A stretch of DNA of 64,000 nucleotides. It comes from Arthrobacter sp. Bz4 (GTDB lineage: Bacteria; Actinomycetota; Actinomycetes; Actinomycetales; Micrococcaceae). The translations under genes were made by a program, and so were the position numbers. Every line of letters starts with the position of its first letter. Position 1 is the first letter of the stretch. The notes below the pieces were generated by a model. The model did no database searches. It saw only the letters and a program-made list of their open reading frames with translations, and was not told the DNA's origin. Positions 27,848-39,457 of the stretch are shown here, in pieces. The stretch covers positions 124,001 to 188,000 of the forward strand of contig NZ_QDAE01000001.1 of the NCBI RefSeq assembly GCF_003075455.1. Reading direction: 5' to 3'.

Positions 27848-27902
27848 GCCGCACGTGTGCATCCGTCGGCGGTGAGCCCCACCCGATGGATGCACACGCG
27901 GC
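27848..27902. repeat. Inverted repeat between leuA and recO
   Basis: GCCGCACGTGTGCATCC (27848-27864) pairs with GGATGCACACGCGGC (27888-27902), with one two-base bulge and a 23-base loop. There is no T run on the minus strand, so it may be a Rho-type or pause hairpin after leuA, or the site of a regulator of recO-uppS. Confidence 0.6.
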
Positions 27903-27920
27903 GCCACGTGGCTGCTGCAG

Positions 27921-29935
<2,015 letters not shown>

Positions 29936-31885
29936 ATGGCATTGGCAGGGACCACAGAGGCGGCAACAGACACCGACGCGAGGGTGCAGGACGACCTGTT
30001 CCGGCACGTCAACGGGACCTGGCTGAACTCCACGGAGATTCCCTCGGACCGGCCCCTCGAAGGAGCATTCACCCAGCTGCGGGATGCCGCTGAACTGGCC
30101 GTGCGGCAGATCATCGAGAATGCCGCGGCCACAGCTGATCCGGCCGGCGACAACTTCAGGATCAAGGCTCTCTACAGTTCATTCATGGCTGAGGAGCGGA
30201 TCGAGCAGCTGGGTGTCGCACCGGTGCTTCCGCTCCTCGATCGGATCAACGCCGTAGCGTCGACCGCGGAACTGGTCGCTTTGGACGGTGAGCTCACGCG
30301 GTCCGGAATTGCCGGCCTTGCGCTGCCCTATGTCAGTAACGACGCCGGGAACCCCGAGCGCTACCTGCTGCACCTGCACCAGTCCGGCCTCGGAATGCCC
30401 GACGAATCGTATTATCGGGAAGAAAAATTCAGTCAGACCCGAGACGAGTACCTGACCCTGCTCGTCGCCCTGCTCACCGCGGCGGGTGACCCCGAGGCTC
30501 AGACTCGTGCGGAGGCAGTCGTCGAACTGGAGACCCGGCTCGCGTCCTCCCACATGGATGCCGTCACCCGCCGCGATCCGCAGGCCACCTACAACCTGCT
30601 GACCGGCGACGCACTGGCCGAGCTCGCCCCCTTCAGCAGCTCCTGGCTGGAGCAGCTCACCCGGGGGCGTGAGGGAACCGACGAAGTGGTCATCAATCAG
30701 CCGGACTATCTGGCAGCTGTGGACCAGCTGCTGGCGGCCGAGGATCTGAGTGTCTGGAAGAGCTGGCTGACCACTCGGGTGCTGCTGCACGCGGCAGGCT
30801 ATCTCAGCAGTTCCTTTGTGGACCCGGCTTTCGCCTTCTACGGCACCCACCTCAGTGGCACACCTGAGATCAAGGACCGTTGGAAGCGTGGGGTGGCGCT
30901 GGTTGAGGGTGCCGTCGGCGAAGCTGTGGGGCGGGAGTACGTCGCGAGGCATTTCCCACCCACCCACAAGGCCATCATGCTCGACCTGGTCGAAAACCTT
31001 CTCGCCGCGTACCGGGTAAGCATTACCTCGCTCGACTGGATGACCGACGAGACGAAGACCCGGGCCCTCGCCAAACTGGACCGGTTCCACACCAAGATCG
31101 GTTTCCCTGACCAATGGATCGACTATTCGTCACTGGAGATTGTCGACGGCGACACCTACGGCAACGTTCGCCGCTCCACCGCATTCGAACTGGACCGCCA
31201 ACTCTCCCGACTGGGTGGTCCGATCGACCGGGGTAACTGGCTGATGACCCCGCAGACCGTGAACGCCTACTACATGCCGACGATGAACGAGATTGTGTTC
31301 CCGGCTGCGATCCTGCAGCCACCGTTCTTCGACGTCGACGCCGACCCGGCAGTGAACTACGGGGCAATCGGGGCGGTGATCGGTCACGAGATCGGTCACG
31401 GCTTCGACGATAAGGGCTCCCAGTACGACGGCAGCGGGCGCCTCGAAAACTGGTGGAGCGACCAGGACCGTGCTGCCTTCGACTCGCTCACCCAGCGGTT
31501 GGTGGACCAGTATGATGCGCTCTGCCCTGCTGAGGCGCCAGGAAGCTCAGTCAACGGCAGCCTCACGCTGGGCGAGAACATCGGGGATCTGGGCGGTCTG
31601 TCGATCGGCTACCGCGCCTATCTGCTGAGCCTGGACGGCGCCGAGCCGCCAATCGTGGCTGGACTGACCGGGGCCCAGCGCTTCTTCTTCTCCTGGGCCA
31701 GCTGCTGGCGGCAGAAGATCCGCGCCGAGGAAGCGCTCCGCCGCCTGACCATTGACCCCCACTCCCCCAACGAGTTCCGCTGCAACCAGGTAGCGCGGAA
31801 CCTTGACCAGTTCCATGACGCCTTCTCGGTCACGGACACCGATGACCTGTGGTTGGACCCGGCTGAGCGGGTCCGGATCTGGTAG
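29936..31885 (+). CDS. pepO: M13 family zinc metallopeptidase, 649 aa
   Basis: A neprilysin-like peptidase. The zinc site HEIGHGFDDKGSQYDGSG (about residues 484-501) and the downstream glutamate in GENIGDLGGLSIGYRAY are intact, as is the substrate-binding VNAYYMPTMNEIVFPAAILQ. The N-terminal 400 residues form the large helical domain. No signal peptide or membrane anchor is visible, so it should be cytoplasmic, as is common for actinobacterial PepO. It degrades peptides of modest size. ATG at 29936 follows TTAGGAAAACCC. Confidence 0.93.
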   Translation: MALAGTTEAATDTDARVQDDLFRHVNGTWLNSTEIPSDRPLEGAFTQLRDAAELAVRQIIENAAATADPAGDNFRIKALYSSFMAEERIEQLGVAPVLPLLDRINAVASTAELVALDGELTRSGIAGLALPYVSNDAGNPERYLLHLHQSGLGMPDESYYREEKFSQTRDEYLTLLVALLTAAGDPEAQTRAEAVVELETRLASSHMDAVTRRDPQATYNLLTGDALAELAPFSSSWLEQLTRGREGTDEVVINQPDYLAAVDQLLAAEDLSVWKSWLTTRVLLHAAGYLSSSFVDPAFAFYGTHLSGTPEIKDRWKRGVALVEGAVGEAVGREYVARHFPPTHKAIMLDLVENLLAAYRVSITSLDWMTDETKTRALAKLDRFHTKIGFPDQWIDYSSLEIVDGDTYGNVRRSTAFELDRQLSRLGGPIDRGNWLMTPQTVNAYYMPTMNEIVFPAAILQPPFFDVDADPAVNYGAIGAVIGHEIGHGFDDKGSQYDGSGRLENWWSDQDRAAFDSLTQRLVDQYDALCPAEAPGSSVNGSLTLGENIGDLGGLSIGYRAYLLSLDGAEPPIVAGLTGAQRFFFSWASCWRQKIRAEEALRRLTIDPHSPNEFRCNQVARNLDQFHDAFSVTDTDDLWLDPAERVRIW

Positions 31886-31900
31886 CCGCTTTCGGCTGCT

Positions 31901-33427
31901 CTAGGACTGGCAGGTCACCTGATCGGCGGTCTGGCCCGTCAGGGTTGGCGGGAGCCCGTCGGTGTCGACGGTCGAGCCGGCGGTGAAATCGGTGCCAACG
32001 CTCAACGCCAGACCCACGGTGGCCGGGCTGGACAGGACCTGCACCTCAGCGAGTCCGAACAGTTCGGCCACAGCCGCGCCGATTGCCTCATAACCCGATC
32101 CGACGAAGAGCTGGGTTGCCGGAGTTGCCACGTCCTCGGTGACAACTGCCTGGGTGTAGCCCTCCTCCACGAGAAGGTCCTGGATCTCCTCACCCCGATC
32201 GGTCTTTCCCGAGGAGTCGATGATGGTGAACGGAACGGCTGCCGGATCGAAGTCGAGGACCGGCTCGTCGGTCGGCTCGGCGTCGGGCGAGGCGGAAGCA
32301 TCGGTGGTTCCCGACGGGTCTGACTCCGACGGCTCCGGCTCGGGTTCGCCGACGATGCTGCGATCGGCGACCAGCGCCTCGAACAGTTCCTCGGCCGGTT
32401 CCGCATCGGGGATCAGCCGGTTCAGGTCAGGCTCGTAGGGCAGCACGGGCATTGTGACGAAGGCTACCTTGGCAAGGTCAACGTCCTTGAGCCGGTCGGC
32501 CAACCGCAGCAGATCGGGAATCTGGCTCAGGCCGTCGTCGACCGTCAGGTTCCTGGTGATGGTCTCGGCGATCGCGTACATCCGGGGCAGGTTCGTGAGG
32601 GTGCCCTCGTCTTGGATTTTGCGCGCCATCGACGCCATAAACGACTGTTGTGCGCGGATCCTGCCTTCATCCCCACCGTCGCCAAACGCATGCCGGGTCC
32701 GCAGGAAAGCCAGGGCCTGTTCGCCCTCCACCTCGGAGGTGCCGGCGGGAAGGCTCAGCCCGGAGTAGGTATCCTCAACCGCGTTGTTGACACAGACCTC
32801 GACCCCACCCAGAGTCGACGAGAGTTCCTTCACCGCGTTGAAATCCGCCATCATGAAGTGGTCGATTTTCAGCCCGGTGAGCTCGTTGATTGCGGCCACC
32901 GTGCACCCCGGCCCGCCGTTGCCGAGCGCGCCGTTGAGCATCGCGAGGTCCTGCGAGGGTGTCATTGTCCCGGTCTCCGGGTCCAGGCAGGCGGGCAGCG
33001 GGACCAGCAGGTCGCGGGGGAAACTGACCATTGTGACATTCTCGCGGTCGGCCGAGAGGTGCATCAGCATCATCACGTCGGAGTTGCCGGTTTCGGTGGT
33101 GAATTCGGCTCCGCCGTAGGCAGCGTTTTCGGCGCCCTCACGGGTGTCGGTTCCGAGAATGAGAATCTGGACCGGGTCCCGGTCAAGATTGGCCTTGTCG
33201 GTCTCGTTCTGGTCCGTCGAGAGGTTCAGCGGCTGGGTTGCCACATTGCCCTGCAGCCGGAGAAGCTGCACTGAAGCGAACCCGACTCCAGCGACGAGGA
33301 CGGTTGCCAGGGCGATAGCGATAATCTTCAGGACCCGCGGTGGTGCCTGGTGGCCCAGGTGGCGTCCCACGGGGGCTCCCGCCGAATCCTCAGCGTTCTG
33401 GCCAGCATCGGCGCGTCGACGACTCAT
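31901..33427 (-). CDS. LytR-CpsA-Psr (LCP) family cell-wall ligase, 508 aa
   Basis: After a cytoplasmic N-terminus of about 30 residues, one membrane helix (about 32-55) leads to an extracellular LCP domain: DPVQILILGTDTREGAENAA, SDVMMLMHLSADRENVTMVS, FPRDLLVPLP with its catalytic arginine, and TLGGVEVCVNNAVED. An acidic Pro/Ser/Asp linker (about 355-395) joins a LytR_C domain (about 400-495). LCP proteins attach teichoic acids, arabinogalactan-like polymers or capsule to peptidoglycan from polyprenyl carriers. The polymer is unknown. It is not overlapped with era. Confidence 0.92.
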   Translation of the reverse strand: MSRRRADAGQNAEDSAGAPVGRHLGHQAPPRVLKIIAIALATVLVAGVGFASVQLLRLQGNVATQPLNLSTDQNETDKANLDRDPVQILILGTDTREGAENAAYGGAEFTTETGNSDVMMLMHLSADRENVTMVSFPRDLLVPLPACLDPETGTMTPSQDLAMLNGALGNGGPGCTVAAINELTGLKIDHFMMADFNAVKELSSTLGGVEVCVNNAVEDTYSGLSLPAGTSEVEGEQALAFLRTRHAFGDGGDEGRIRAQQSFMASMARKIQDEGTLTNLPRMYAIAETITRNLTVDDGLSQIPDLLRLADRLKDVDLAKVAFVTMPVLPYEPDLNRLIPDAEPAEELFEALVADRSIVGEPEPEPSESDPSGTTDASASPDAEPTDEPVLDFDPAAVPFTIIDSSGKTDRGEEIQDLLVEEGYTQAVVTEDVATPATQLFVGSGYEAIGAAVAELFGLAEVQVLSSPATVGLALSVGTDFTAGSTVDTDGLPPTLTGQTADQVTCQS

Positions 33428-33503
33428 GCGTTGCAGCCCTTTCGAAGAATTCGGTCGGTAGTCGCTGGCGTGCGTGCCAGCTGAGCAAACAGCTCCCAGC
33501 CAC

Positions 33504-33539
33504 TAAAAACAACGTGTGTTGCAGCCGGGTAGTGCCCGG
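33504..33539 (-). terminator. Possible terminator after era
   Basis: On the minus strand a small stem CCGGG-CACTA-CCCGG follows the era stop. A short CAAC/GTTG stem then runs into five T (33504-33521 on the plus strand as AAAAACAACGTGTGTTG). The stems are short, so confidence is modest. Confidence 0.4.
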
Positions 33540-34469
33540 TCAGAAGCCCAGGCGCACCAGCTGCTTGGGATCGCGCTGCCAATCCTTGGCAATTTTGACG
33601 TGCAAGTCAAGGTAGATCCGGGTGCCCAGCAAAGCTTCGATGCTCTGGCGCGCGTTGGTGCCAACCTCGCGGAGACGCGCGCCGCCCTTCCCGATGATGA
33701 TCGCCTTCTGGGAGGAACGTTCGACGAACAGGTTCACCCTGACGTCGAGGAGCTGATTGTCGGCGCTGCGACCCTCCCGCGGAACGATTTCGTCCACCAC
33801 CACGGCGAGCGAATGCGGCATTTCGTCGCGGACACCCTCCAGGGCGGCCTCTCGCACCAGTTCAGCAACCATCACGGCTTCCGGCTCGTCGGTGAGCGCA
33901 CCGTCAGGGTACAGGGCTGGTGATTCCGGCATATGCGAAACGAAAACGTCGCCGACCGTTTCGACCTGGAACCCGTCTGCAGCGGACACGGGAACGACAT
34001 CGGCCCAGCCTTGTTCCCCCAATACTTCCTCGCCGAGGGCGACGACGGCCATCAGCTGGCGGGTCAAGGCCGCCCGGTCCACCAGGTCGGTTTTGGTGAC
34101 GACGGCGATCAGCGGTTTCCGCTGCAACCGGGAGAGCTGCGAGGTGATGAACTTGTCACCAGGGCCGATTGGCTCGTTGGCCGGGATGCAAAACCCGATG
34201 GCATCCACTTCGGCCAGGGTGTCCGCGACGAGGTCGTTCAACCGCTGGCCCAGCAGGGTGCGGGGACGGTGCAGGCCTGGCGTATCGACGAGGATCAGCT
34301 GGGAGTTCTCGCGATGCACGATTCCCCTGATGGTGTGACGGGTGGTCTGGGGTTTGGACGAGGTGATTGCCACCTTCTGTCCCACCAGCGCGTTCGTCAA
34401 CGTCGATTTGCCTGCGTTGGGCCGGCCGACCAGGGAAACAAACCCGGCCCGGTGCTTCTGTTCGCTCAT
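33540..34469 (-). CDS. era: GTPase Era
   Basis: Era binds the 3' end of 16S rRNA during 30S maturation. G1 GRPNAGKST, the switch segment TTRHTIRGI, G3 LVDTPGLHRPR and G4 VVTKTDLVD are present. The C-terminal KH domain shows IIGKGGARLREVGTNARQSI. ATG at 34469 overlaps the preceding stop as ATGA. The upstream open frame to 34547 overlaps the previous gene and is not used. With ybeY and phoH it forms a ribosome-maturation cluster. Confidence 0.96.
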   Translation of the reverse strand: MSEQKHRAGFVSLVGRPNAGKSTLTNALVGQKVAITSSKPQTTRHTIRGIVHRENSQLILVDTPGLHRPRTLLGQRLNDLVADTLAEVDAIGFCIPANEPIGPGDKFITSQLSRLQRKPLIAVVTKTDLVDRAALTRQLMAVVALGEEVLGEQGWADVVPVSAADGFQVETVGDVFVSHMPESPALYPDGALTDEPEAVMVAELVREAALEGVRDEMPHSLAVVVDEIVPREGRSADNQLLDVRVNLFVERSSQKAIIIGKGGARLREVGTNARQSIEALLGTRIYLDLHVKIAKDWQRDPKQLVRLGF

Positions 34470-35782
34470 GATATTCCGCCGTGTCCTTGAAGTTGTGCGG
34501 GATTCCGGTCCCGGCCGTCGTCGTCGAATGCTGGTTCCCGTTTCCACACAATAAGGTGCGAGACCCGGTTGCGGCGCCCCTCGACACGTTCGGCGCGGAG
34601 GCCGATACTGCCGACAGTTACCTCGCTGCCCACGATCGGGACCCGGCCCAGTGTCTTGGCGAGCAGTCCACCAACGGTGTCCACCTCGTCGTCTTCCAGG
34701 TCCACGTTGAAGACTTCGCCCAGGTCATCAATTCCCATCCGTGAGCTGATCCGGTATTCGCCGTTGCCCAGTTGTTCAAGTTCCGGCACCTCCGAGTCAT
34801 ACTCATCGACAATCTCCCCAACGATTTCCTCAATGAGGTCCTCAAGCGTGACCAGCCCTGCGGTTCCACCGTACTCGTCGATAACGATGGCGACGTGGGT
34901 CGATTCCCGCTGCAACTCCTGCAGGAAATCGCTGACCGGCTTGGACTCGGGGACGTAGCGCACTCCCCGGCAGATACCGTCGACCAGGTCCTCGTCGCGA
35001 CCGTCGGGCCCATGCAGTTGGGCCACGACATCCTTGAGGTAGAGGATCCCGATGATGTCGTCAGCACTGTCGCCAATCACCGGGATCCGCGAATAGCCGG
35101 AGCGGAGGAAAAGGGACATCGCCTGTTTCAGGGTGGACCCGGTTTCGATGGGAACCATGTCGGTGCGGGGCACCATCACTGCCCGCACCTTGGTGTCACC
35201 CAGTTCGAAGACTGAGTGAATCAGTTCCGCTTCGCTGTCCTCGATCATTTCGGCGTCGTTGGCACGGGAGAGCAGTTCGCGGAATTCCTCTTCAGTGAAG
35301 AAGGCCGCCTCGGCCCGGGCCGCACCCGGGGTAATGGCACTTCCGAGCGCAACCAGCCACCGCGGGATCGGTCCGAGGATCCCGCACAGGAATCTCACCA
35401 GGCCCGCGGTCGCTGGAACCACTTTGCTCGCGTGGGTCCGGCCGAGCTGGCGCGGTGAAACGCCAACGAGCACGAATCCGACGGCGGCCATGGTGGCGGT
35501 CGCGAGCAGACCGGCAATCCAGACGTTGTTGAGCAGGTCGTGGAAGAGGATTGCGACCGCCACAGCGGCTGCCATCTCGAACCACACCCGCCAGAACCTG
35601 AGGGCATGCATATGGGCGATCGGTGAGGCGAGGATACGCTGCAGTGACCGGCCAGATTTGCCGGCCAGAAGTTCTTCGCCTTCCTGGCGGGGCAGGTAAC
35701 TAAAGGCGGCCTCGGCTGCGGTTACCAACGCTGCGACCAGAACAAACCCCAAGGCCATGAAGGCCAGCAGCCAAATGATCAA
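34466..35782 (-). CDS. Hemolysin/CorC-family (CNNM-type) membrane protein with CBS domains, 438 aa
   Basis: The N-terminal DUF21 (CNNM) transmembrane domain covers about residues 1-170, with three or four helices. Two CBS domains follow (about 200-330), seen in [20 protein letters not shown] and [22 protein letters not shown]-terminal CorC_HlyC domain, with [20 protein letters not shown], ends the fold. Relatives export or sense magnesium, or work in divalent cation homeostasis. Its position between ybeY and era is conserved in many bacteria, and both junctions overlap by ATGA. Confidence 0.92.
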   Translation of the reverse strand: MIIWLLAFMALGFVLVAALVTAAEAAFSYLPRQEGEELLAGKSGRSLQRILASPIAHMHALRFWRVWFEMAAAVAVAILFHDLLNNVWIAGLLATATMAAVGFVLVGVSPRQLGRTHASKVVPATAGLVRFLCGILGPIPRWLVALGSAITPGAARAEAAFFTEEEFRELLSRANDAEMIEDSEAELIHSVFELGDTKVRAVMVPRTDMVPIETGSTLKQAMSLFLRSGYSRIPVIGDSADDIIGILYLKDVVAQLHGPDGRDEDLVDGICRGVRYVPESKPVSDFLQELQRESTHVAIVIDEYGGTAGLVTLEDLIEEIVGEIVDEYDSEVPELEQLGNGEYRISSRMGIDDLGEVFNVDLEDDEVDTVGGLLAKTLGRVPIVGSEVTVGSIGLRAERVEGRRNRVSHLIVWKREPAFDDDGRDRNPAQLQGHGGIS

Positions 35783-36252
35783 CTGATTGTCTCCTCGGGC
35801 GCTTTTCCGCCCAGATAATCGGCCAGCAGACGGCGTTGCAGACCGAACATTTCAGCCTCGTCCTCGGGTTCGGCGTGGTCGTATCCGAGGAGGTGCAACA
35901 GTCCGTGGGTGGTCAGCAGCAGCAGCTCTTCCTGGGTTGAGTGCCCTGCCTTCTCGGCCTGGGTCTGCGCCACCTCGGGGCAGAGGACAACATCACCGAG
36001 CACTCCCGCTGGTGTGAGCCGCCCCGCCGTGCCTGGTCGTAGCTCGTCCATGGGGAAGGACAGGACGTCGGTGGGACCCGGTTCGTCCATCCATTCGATA
36101 TGCAGTTTCTCCATTGCGGTGGTGTCGACCAGGATGATCGAGAGCTCAGCTTCCGGGTGCACGAAGAGACTGTCGAGCAGGAACCGGCCCAGGCGGATCA
36201 GGTTTTCCTCGTCCGCCGCTATCCCCGACTCGTTGTTGACCTCGATGCTCAT
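35779..36252 (-). CDS. ybeY: Endoribonuclease YbeY
   Basis: YbeY is a zinc-dependent RNase needed for 16S rRNA 3'-end processing and ribosome quality control. The metal site HGLLHLLGYDHAEPEDEAEM is complete near residues 114-133, and the DVLSFPMDE segment is typical. Length of 157 residues is usual. It overlaps phoH upstream and the CBS protein downstream by four bases each. Confidence 0.95.
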   Translation of the reverse strand: MSIEVNNESGIAADEENLIRLGRFLLDSLFVHPEAELSIILVDTTAMEKLHIEWMDEPGPTDVLSFPMDELRPGTAGRLTPAGVLGDVVLCPEVAQTQAEKAGHSTQEELLLLTTHGLLHLLGYDHAEPEDEAEMFGLQRRLLADYLGGKAPEETIS

Positions 36253-37313
36253 GGTTTGCCTCCAGCCGGTTTGGCCCCGGCATGACCGCGCGGGCCACGG
36301 TGATCCCGGGCAGCTGAGGCCCGCTGGTTCTCGTCCCAGACACTGTAGGCCGTGACGATGTCGCCCACCAGCCGGTGCCTGACGACGTCGGAGGCGTCGA
36401 GGGTGCGGAAGCTGACGTCCTGCACACCCTGAAGTATTTCACTGACCACCCGTAGCCCTGAGTTGGTCCCGCCGGGCAGGTCCACCTGAGTGACGTCGCC
36501 GGTGACCACCATCTTCGAACCGAACCCCAGGCGGGTGAGGAACATCTTCATCTGCTCGGGGGTGGTGTTTTGGGCCTCGTCCAGGATGATGAACGCATCG
36601 TTGAGGGTACGGCCCCGCATGTAGGCGAGAGGTGCCACCTCGATGGTGCCGGCCGCCATCAGTCGAGGGATGCTGTCCGGGTCCATCATGTCGTGCAGCG
36701 CATCGTAGAGCGGACGCAGGTACGGGTCGATCTTGTCGCTGAGGGTGCCGGGCAGGAATCCGAGCCGCTCCCCCGCTTCGACGGCCGGGCGGGTGAGGAT
36801 GATCCGGTTGACTTCCTTATGCTGCAGCGCCTGAACAGCTTTGGCCATGGCGAGGTAGGTTTTCCCGGTGCCCGCAGGGCCGATGCCAAACACCACCGTG
36901 TGCCGGTCAATCGCCTCGACGTAGTCCCGCTGGTTCAGGGTCTTTGGCCTGATAGTCCTGCCACGGGAGGAGAGGATGTTCATGGTGAGGACATCGGAGG
37001 GACTACTCACCGACTGATCCTTCAACATGGACACCAGCTGTTTGAGAACCTGGGGGTTGACGGTGGTGTTGTTGGCTGCGAGGGTGCGGATCTCGGAGAT
37101 CAGACGTTCGGTGCGCGCGACGTCGACGGCTGGGCCCGTGATCGACAGCTCATTACCCCGGACGTGAAGATTGACCCCCACGAAAGTGCTCTCGATCAGC
37201 CTGAGCGCCTCATCGTTGGTTCCAAGCGCTTGAACCATTTGTTCCGTCGAATCGAAGTGGACCACCTTCGTGTCCAAGCCCACTGCGCTGATGCCAACTG
37301 AAGAATCGGTCAT
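36249..37313 (-). CDS. phoH: PhoH-family ATPase
   Basis: A P-loop ATPase often found with YbeY. Walker A is VVFGIGPAGTGKTYLAMAKA (about residues 145-164) and Walker B is AFIILDEAQNTTPEQMKMFL. An N-terminal KH-like segment is seen before it in NLHVRGNELSITGPAVDVAR. RNA helicase or ribosome-assembly work is inferred from its partners. ATG at 37313 with an upstream GAGGG is chosen; the open frame to 37514 adds 67 basic residues without homology. A possible -10 box (TAAGAT on the minus strand) lies near 37390. Confidence 0.93.
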   Translation of the reverse strand: MTDSSVGISAVGLDTKVVHFDSTEQMVQALGTNDEALRLIESTFVGVNLHVRGNELSITGPAVDVARTERLISEIRTLAANNTTVNPQVLKQLVSMLKDQSVSSPSDVLTMNILSSRGRTIRPKTLNQRDYVEAIDRHTVVFGIGPAGTGKTYLAMAKAVQALQHKEVNRIILTRPAVEAGERLGFLPGTLSDKIDPYLRPLYDALHDMMDPDSIPRLMAAGTIEVAPLAYMRGRTLNDAFIILDEAQNTTPEQMKMFLTRLGFGSKMVVTGDVTQVDLPGGTNSGLRVVSEILQGVQDVSFRTLDASDVVRHRLVGDIVTAYSVWDENQRASAARDHRGPRGHAGAKPAGGKP

Positions 37314-37655
37314 ATAATCGGCCCTCGCGGCCTTCCATCTCTCCTTGAATCGGTTGGTGACGGCATACCGCCCCTTGACTAATCTTACGTTACGTCCCTG
37401 CCCGGCGGCCGTCCCCGGCCGCCGGATTCCGCCGTCGACGGAACCGGAGGTTTTGCGGCGTCTCCGCGCGCCCAGGAAGCAGATGATCTCATCTGGGCAA
37501 CGGCCCGGTTTCAATCCTGTCTCAGTCCGGCGACGACTTGGCTAAACCCCGTTCGGGGCCTGTTGCCATATGCGAAGCTGGAAACGTTGCTTTGAGTGCA
37601 TTACTCGGCGGCGCACCAATCCGGCCGAGTGGTACAGCGAAAGGACAGGACGCGA
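37314..37655. other. Divergent intergenic region between phoH and the GerMN lipoprotein
   Basis: These 342 bases should carry both promoters. A short stem CCCCG-TT-CGGGG lies at about 37547-37558. The AAAGGACAGGACGCGA before 37656 is the ribosome binding site of the rightward gene. No other gene is supported. Confidence 0.4.
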
Positions 37656-38609
37656 ATGGAGTGGTCCTTTCAACGCGATGCTGCCCGGCGCCGGCCTGGA
37701 CGCGCTCTCTCGGTCACCGCGCTAATCGTCCTCGCTGGTCTGGGCCTGGGTGGCTGCACACCGGTCCCCGGCGATGATGCGACGGCCTCGCTTTCTGGAC
37801 AACCAAACACGTCAGCTGGCCCAGCGTCGGCAGAGCACTCCGCAGTGACGGAATCCGCTACCCTGCGCAACCTGCTCCCCGTCTACTGGATGGGAGACAG
37901 CGACGGAAGCATCCAGCTTTACCGGGAGTTCCTGGACGGCGGGAACGGTGGTGACCCAATCGCGGCGGCGGTCCAGGCGATGACCGCCAACTCACCAATC
38001 GATCCCGACTACTTTGGGTCGTGGTTCCCCGCCGAGTCTGTCAGCGCATCAATCTCCCCCGACAACGTTATTACGGTCGATATCTCGGCCGAGGCCTTCG
38101 ATGCGCAGCTCGACCAGGGTGCCGCCTATCGTGCCATCCAGCAGCTCGTATACACAGCCACAGCGGCGGCGGCCAACGCGGGCCTGGTCTCGGGCGGTGA
38201 CCCCAGCCGCGTCGTCGTCCTGGTGGACGGAGCGGCGGGGTTCAACGCTTTCGGCCACATCGAACTCGGTGGCCCGTTGCAGCGTGACTCGGCGTTGATG
38301 GCTCCGATCTGGATCATCGAACCCCAGCATGGGGCGGTCCGCGACCAGCCTACGATCACCGTGTCAGGCAGCGGAATGACGGAGAACGCGGTCCTGCACT
38401 GGCGGATCGACGAGGTGGTCGGCGATGAGCTGGAATCGTACCGCACCGGAACGGTGGGACTGGACGCCAGCGCCAGTTCCCCCGGACTCTTCGAGTTCAC
38501 GATCGCCCTGGTGCCCGGTGAATACGAGATCAGCGTCTTCGACCGTCCGCAGGGCGTCCAGGAGAACCGTGAACTCGATACCGACACCAAGCGCGTCACG
38601 GTGCAGTAG
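37656..38609 (+). CDS. GerMN/Gmad2-domain lipoprotein, 317 aa
   Basis: A lipoprotein signal ends in LGGC at about residue 34. A GerMN domain follows (about 70-185), seen in VTESATLRNLLPVYWMGDSD and VITVDISAEAFDAQLDQGAA, then a Gmad2 immunoglobulin-like domain (about 210-300) with IIEPQHGAVRDQPTITVSGS. These domains occur in Bacillus germination proteins, but actinobacterial forms lie near cell-wall genes and have no known spore role. Function is probably in envelope protein assembly. ATG at 37656 is preferred over an upstream start. Confidence 0.85.
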   Translation: MEWSFQRDAARRRPGRALSVTALIVLAGLGLGGCTPVPGDDATASLSGQPNTSAGPASAEHSAVTESATLRNLLPVYWMGDSDGSIQLYREFLDGGNGGDPIAAAVQAMTANSPIDPDYFGSWFPAESVSASISPDNVITVDISAEAFDAQLDQGAAYRAIQQLVYTATAAAANAGLVSGGDPSRVVVLVDGAAGFNAFGHIELGGPLQRDSALMAPIWIIEPQHGAVRDQPTITVSGSGMTENAVLHWRIDEVVGDELESYRTGTVGLDASASSPGLFEFTIALVPGEYEISVFDRPQGVQENRELDTDTKRVTVQ

Positions 38610-38648
38610 GCAGCTGAGCCTCCTGCTTTCCTACCCGGGGCTTGCTAA

Positions 38649-38688
38649 TCCCGGGTGAGCACGGGACCTTATTCCCGGGTGAGCACGG
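38649..38688. repeat. Direct repeat, 16 bp, two copies
   Basis: TCCCGGGTGAGCACGG occurs at 38649-38664 and again at 38673-38688, a 24-base period, in the short gap between the convergent GerMN and rsmE genes. Confidence 0.9.
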
Positions 38689-38699
38689 AACCGAACCGG

Positions 38700-39455
38700 C
38701 TACCAGCGGCCCAGCAGTTGGCTCAGGACCGCGAGGGCGGCGGGTCCGGCGGTGGAGGAGCGCAGCACCTGGCCGCCGAGCCTGGCCGGATGCGCACCGT
38801 TCGACACGAACAGCTCCAGCTCCTGCCCGCTGATGCCCCCCTCGGGGCCGACCACCACTGCAATGCTGGTGGGCGGGGTGTCGGCCTGTGGCCCAACCAG
38901 TGCCCCAACCCCAGTTTCAGCGTCCTCGTGGAGGATCAGGGCGAGGTCCACGCCGGCAAGCCAGGCTGCCAGAGACCCGCTGTCGTGCAATGGCAGCACC
39001 TCGGGGAGGGTTGCACGCCGTGATTGTTTGGCGGCTCCCCACACCGTGGATTCCCATTTTCGCTGCCCTTTGAGCGCCTTGTCGGCACGCCAACGGACAA
39101 TACTTCGATCCGCCTGCCAGGGAATCACCGCATCGACGCCGAGTTCAGTGGCGGCCTCGACCGCCAGTTCATCCCGGTCCCCCTTGGCCAGTGCCTGCAC
39201 CAGGATGAGACGGCAGGCGGGGGCCGGCTCGTCAATCACTGTTCGCACCTCGAGGGTGACTTCCTGCCCGGCGCTGGCCGTGACCACGCCGACGATTCTG
39301 CGCCCGCGGCCGTCGGCGACGTCAATCGTCTCGCCGGCTGCCAGCCGTTTCACGGTCGCCGCGTGCCGGGCCTCGGCCCCGGTGAGGGTGAAACTGGCTC
39401 CGGGGAAGACAGCAGCCAGCGCCTCAGGGTCTCCGAAGTAGAGTGCGTTGCTCAC
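38700..39455 (-). CDS. rsmE: 16S rRNA (uracil-1498-N3)-methyltransferase
   Basis: A SPOUT-fold methyltransferase. The knot motif AVVVGPEGGISGQELELF (about residues 195-213) binds SAM, followed by LGGQVLRSSTAGPAALAVL. An N-terminal PUA-like domain contains FTLTGAEARHAATVKRLAAG. It methylates U1498 of 16S rRNA. The gene follows dnaJ with a two-base gap, as in many actinobacteria. Confidence 0.95.
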   Translation of the reverse strand: MSNALYFGDPEALAAVFPGASFTLTGAEARHAATVKRLAAGETIDVADGRGRRIVGVVTASAGQEVTLEVRTVIDEPAPACRLILVQALAKGDRDELAVEAATELGVDAVIPWQADRSIVRWRADKALKGQRKWESTVWGAAKQSRRATLPEVLPLHDSGSLAAWLAGVDLALILHEDAETGVGALVGPQADTPPTSIAVVVGPEGGISGQELELFVSNGAHPARLGGQVLRSSTAGPAALAVLSQLLGRW

Positions 39456-39457
39456 CC

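Noticed and set aside
37314-37514. N-terminal extension of phoH
   Set aside because: The added 67 residues are basic and low complexity, while ATG at 37313 has a ribosome binding site at good distance.
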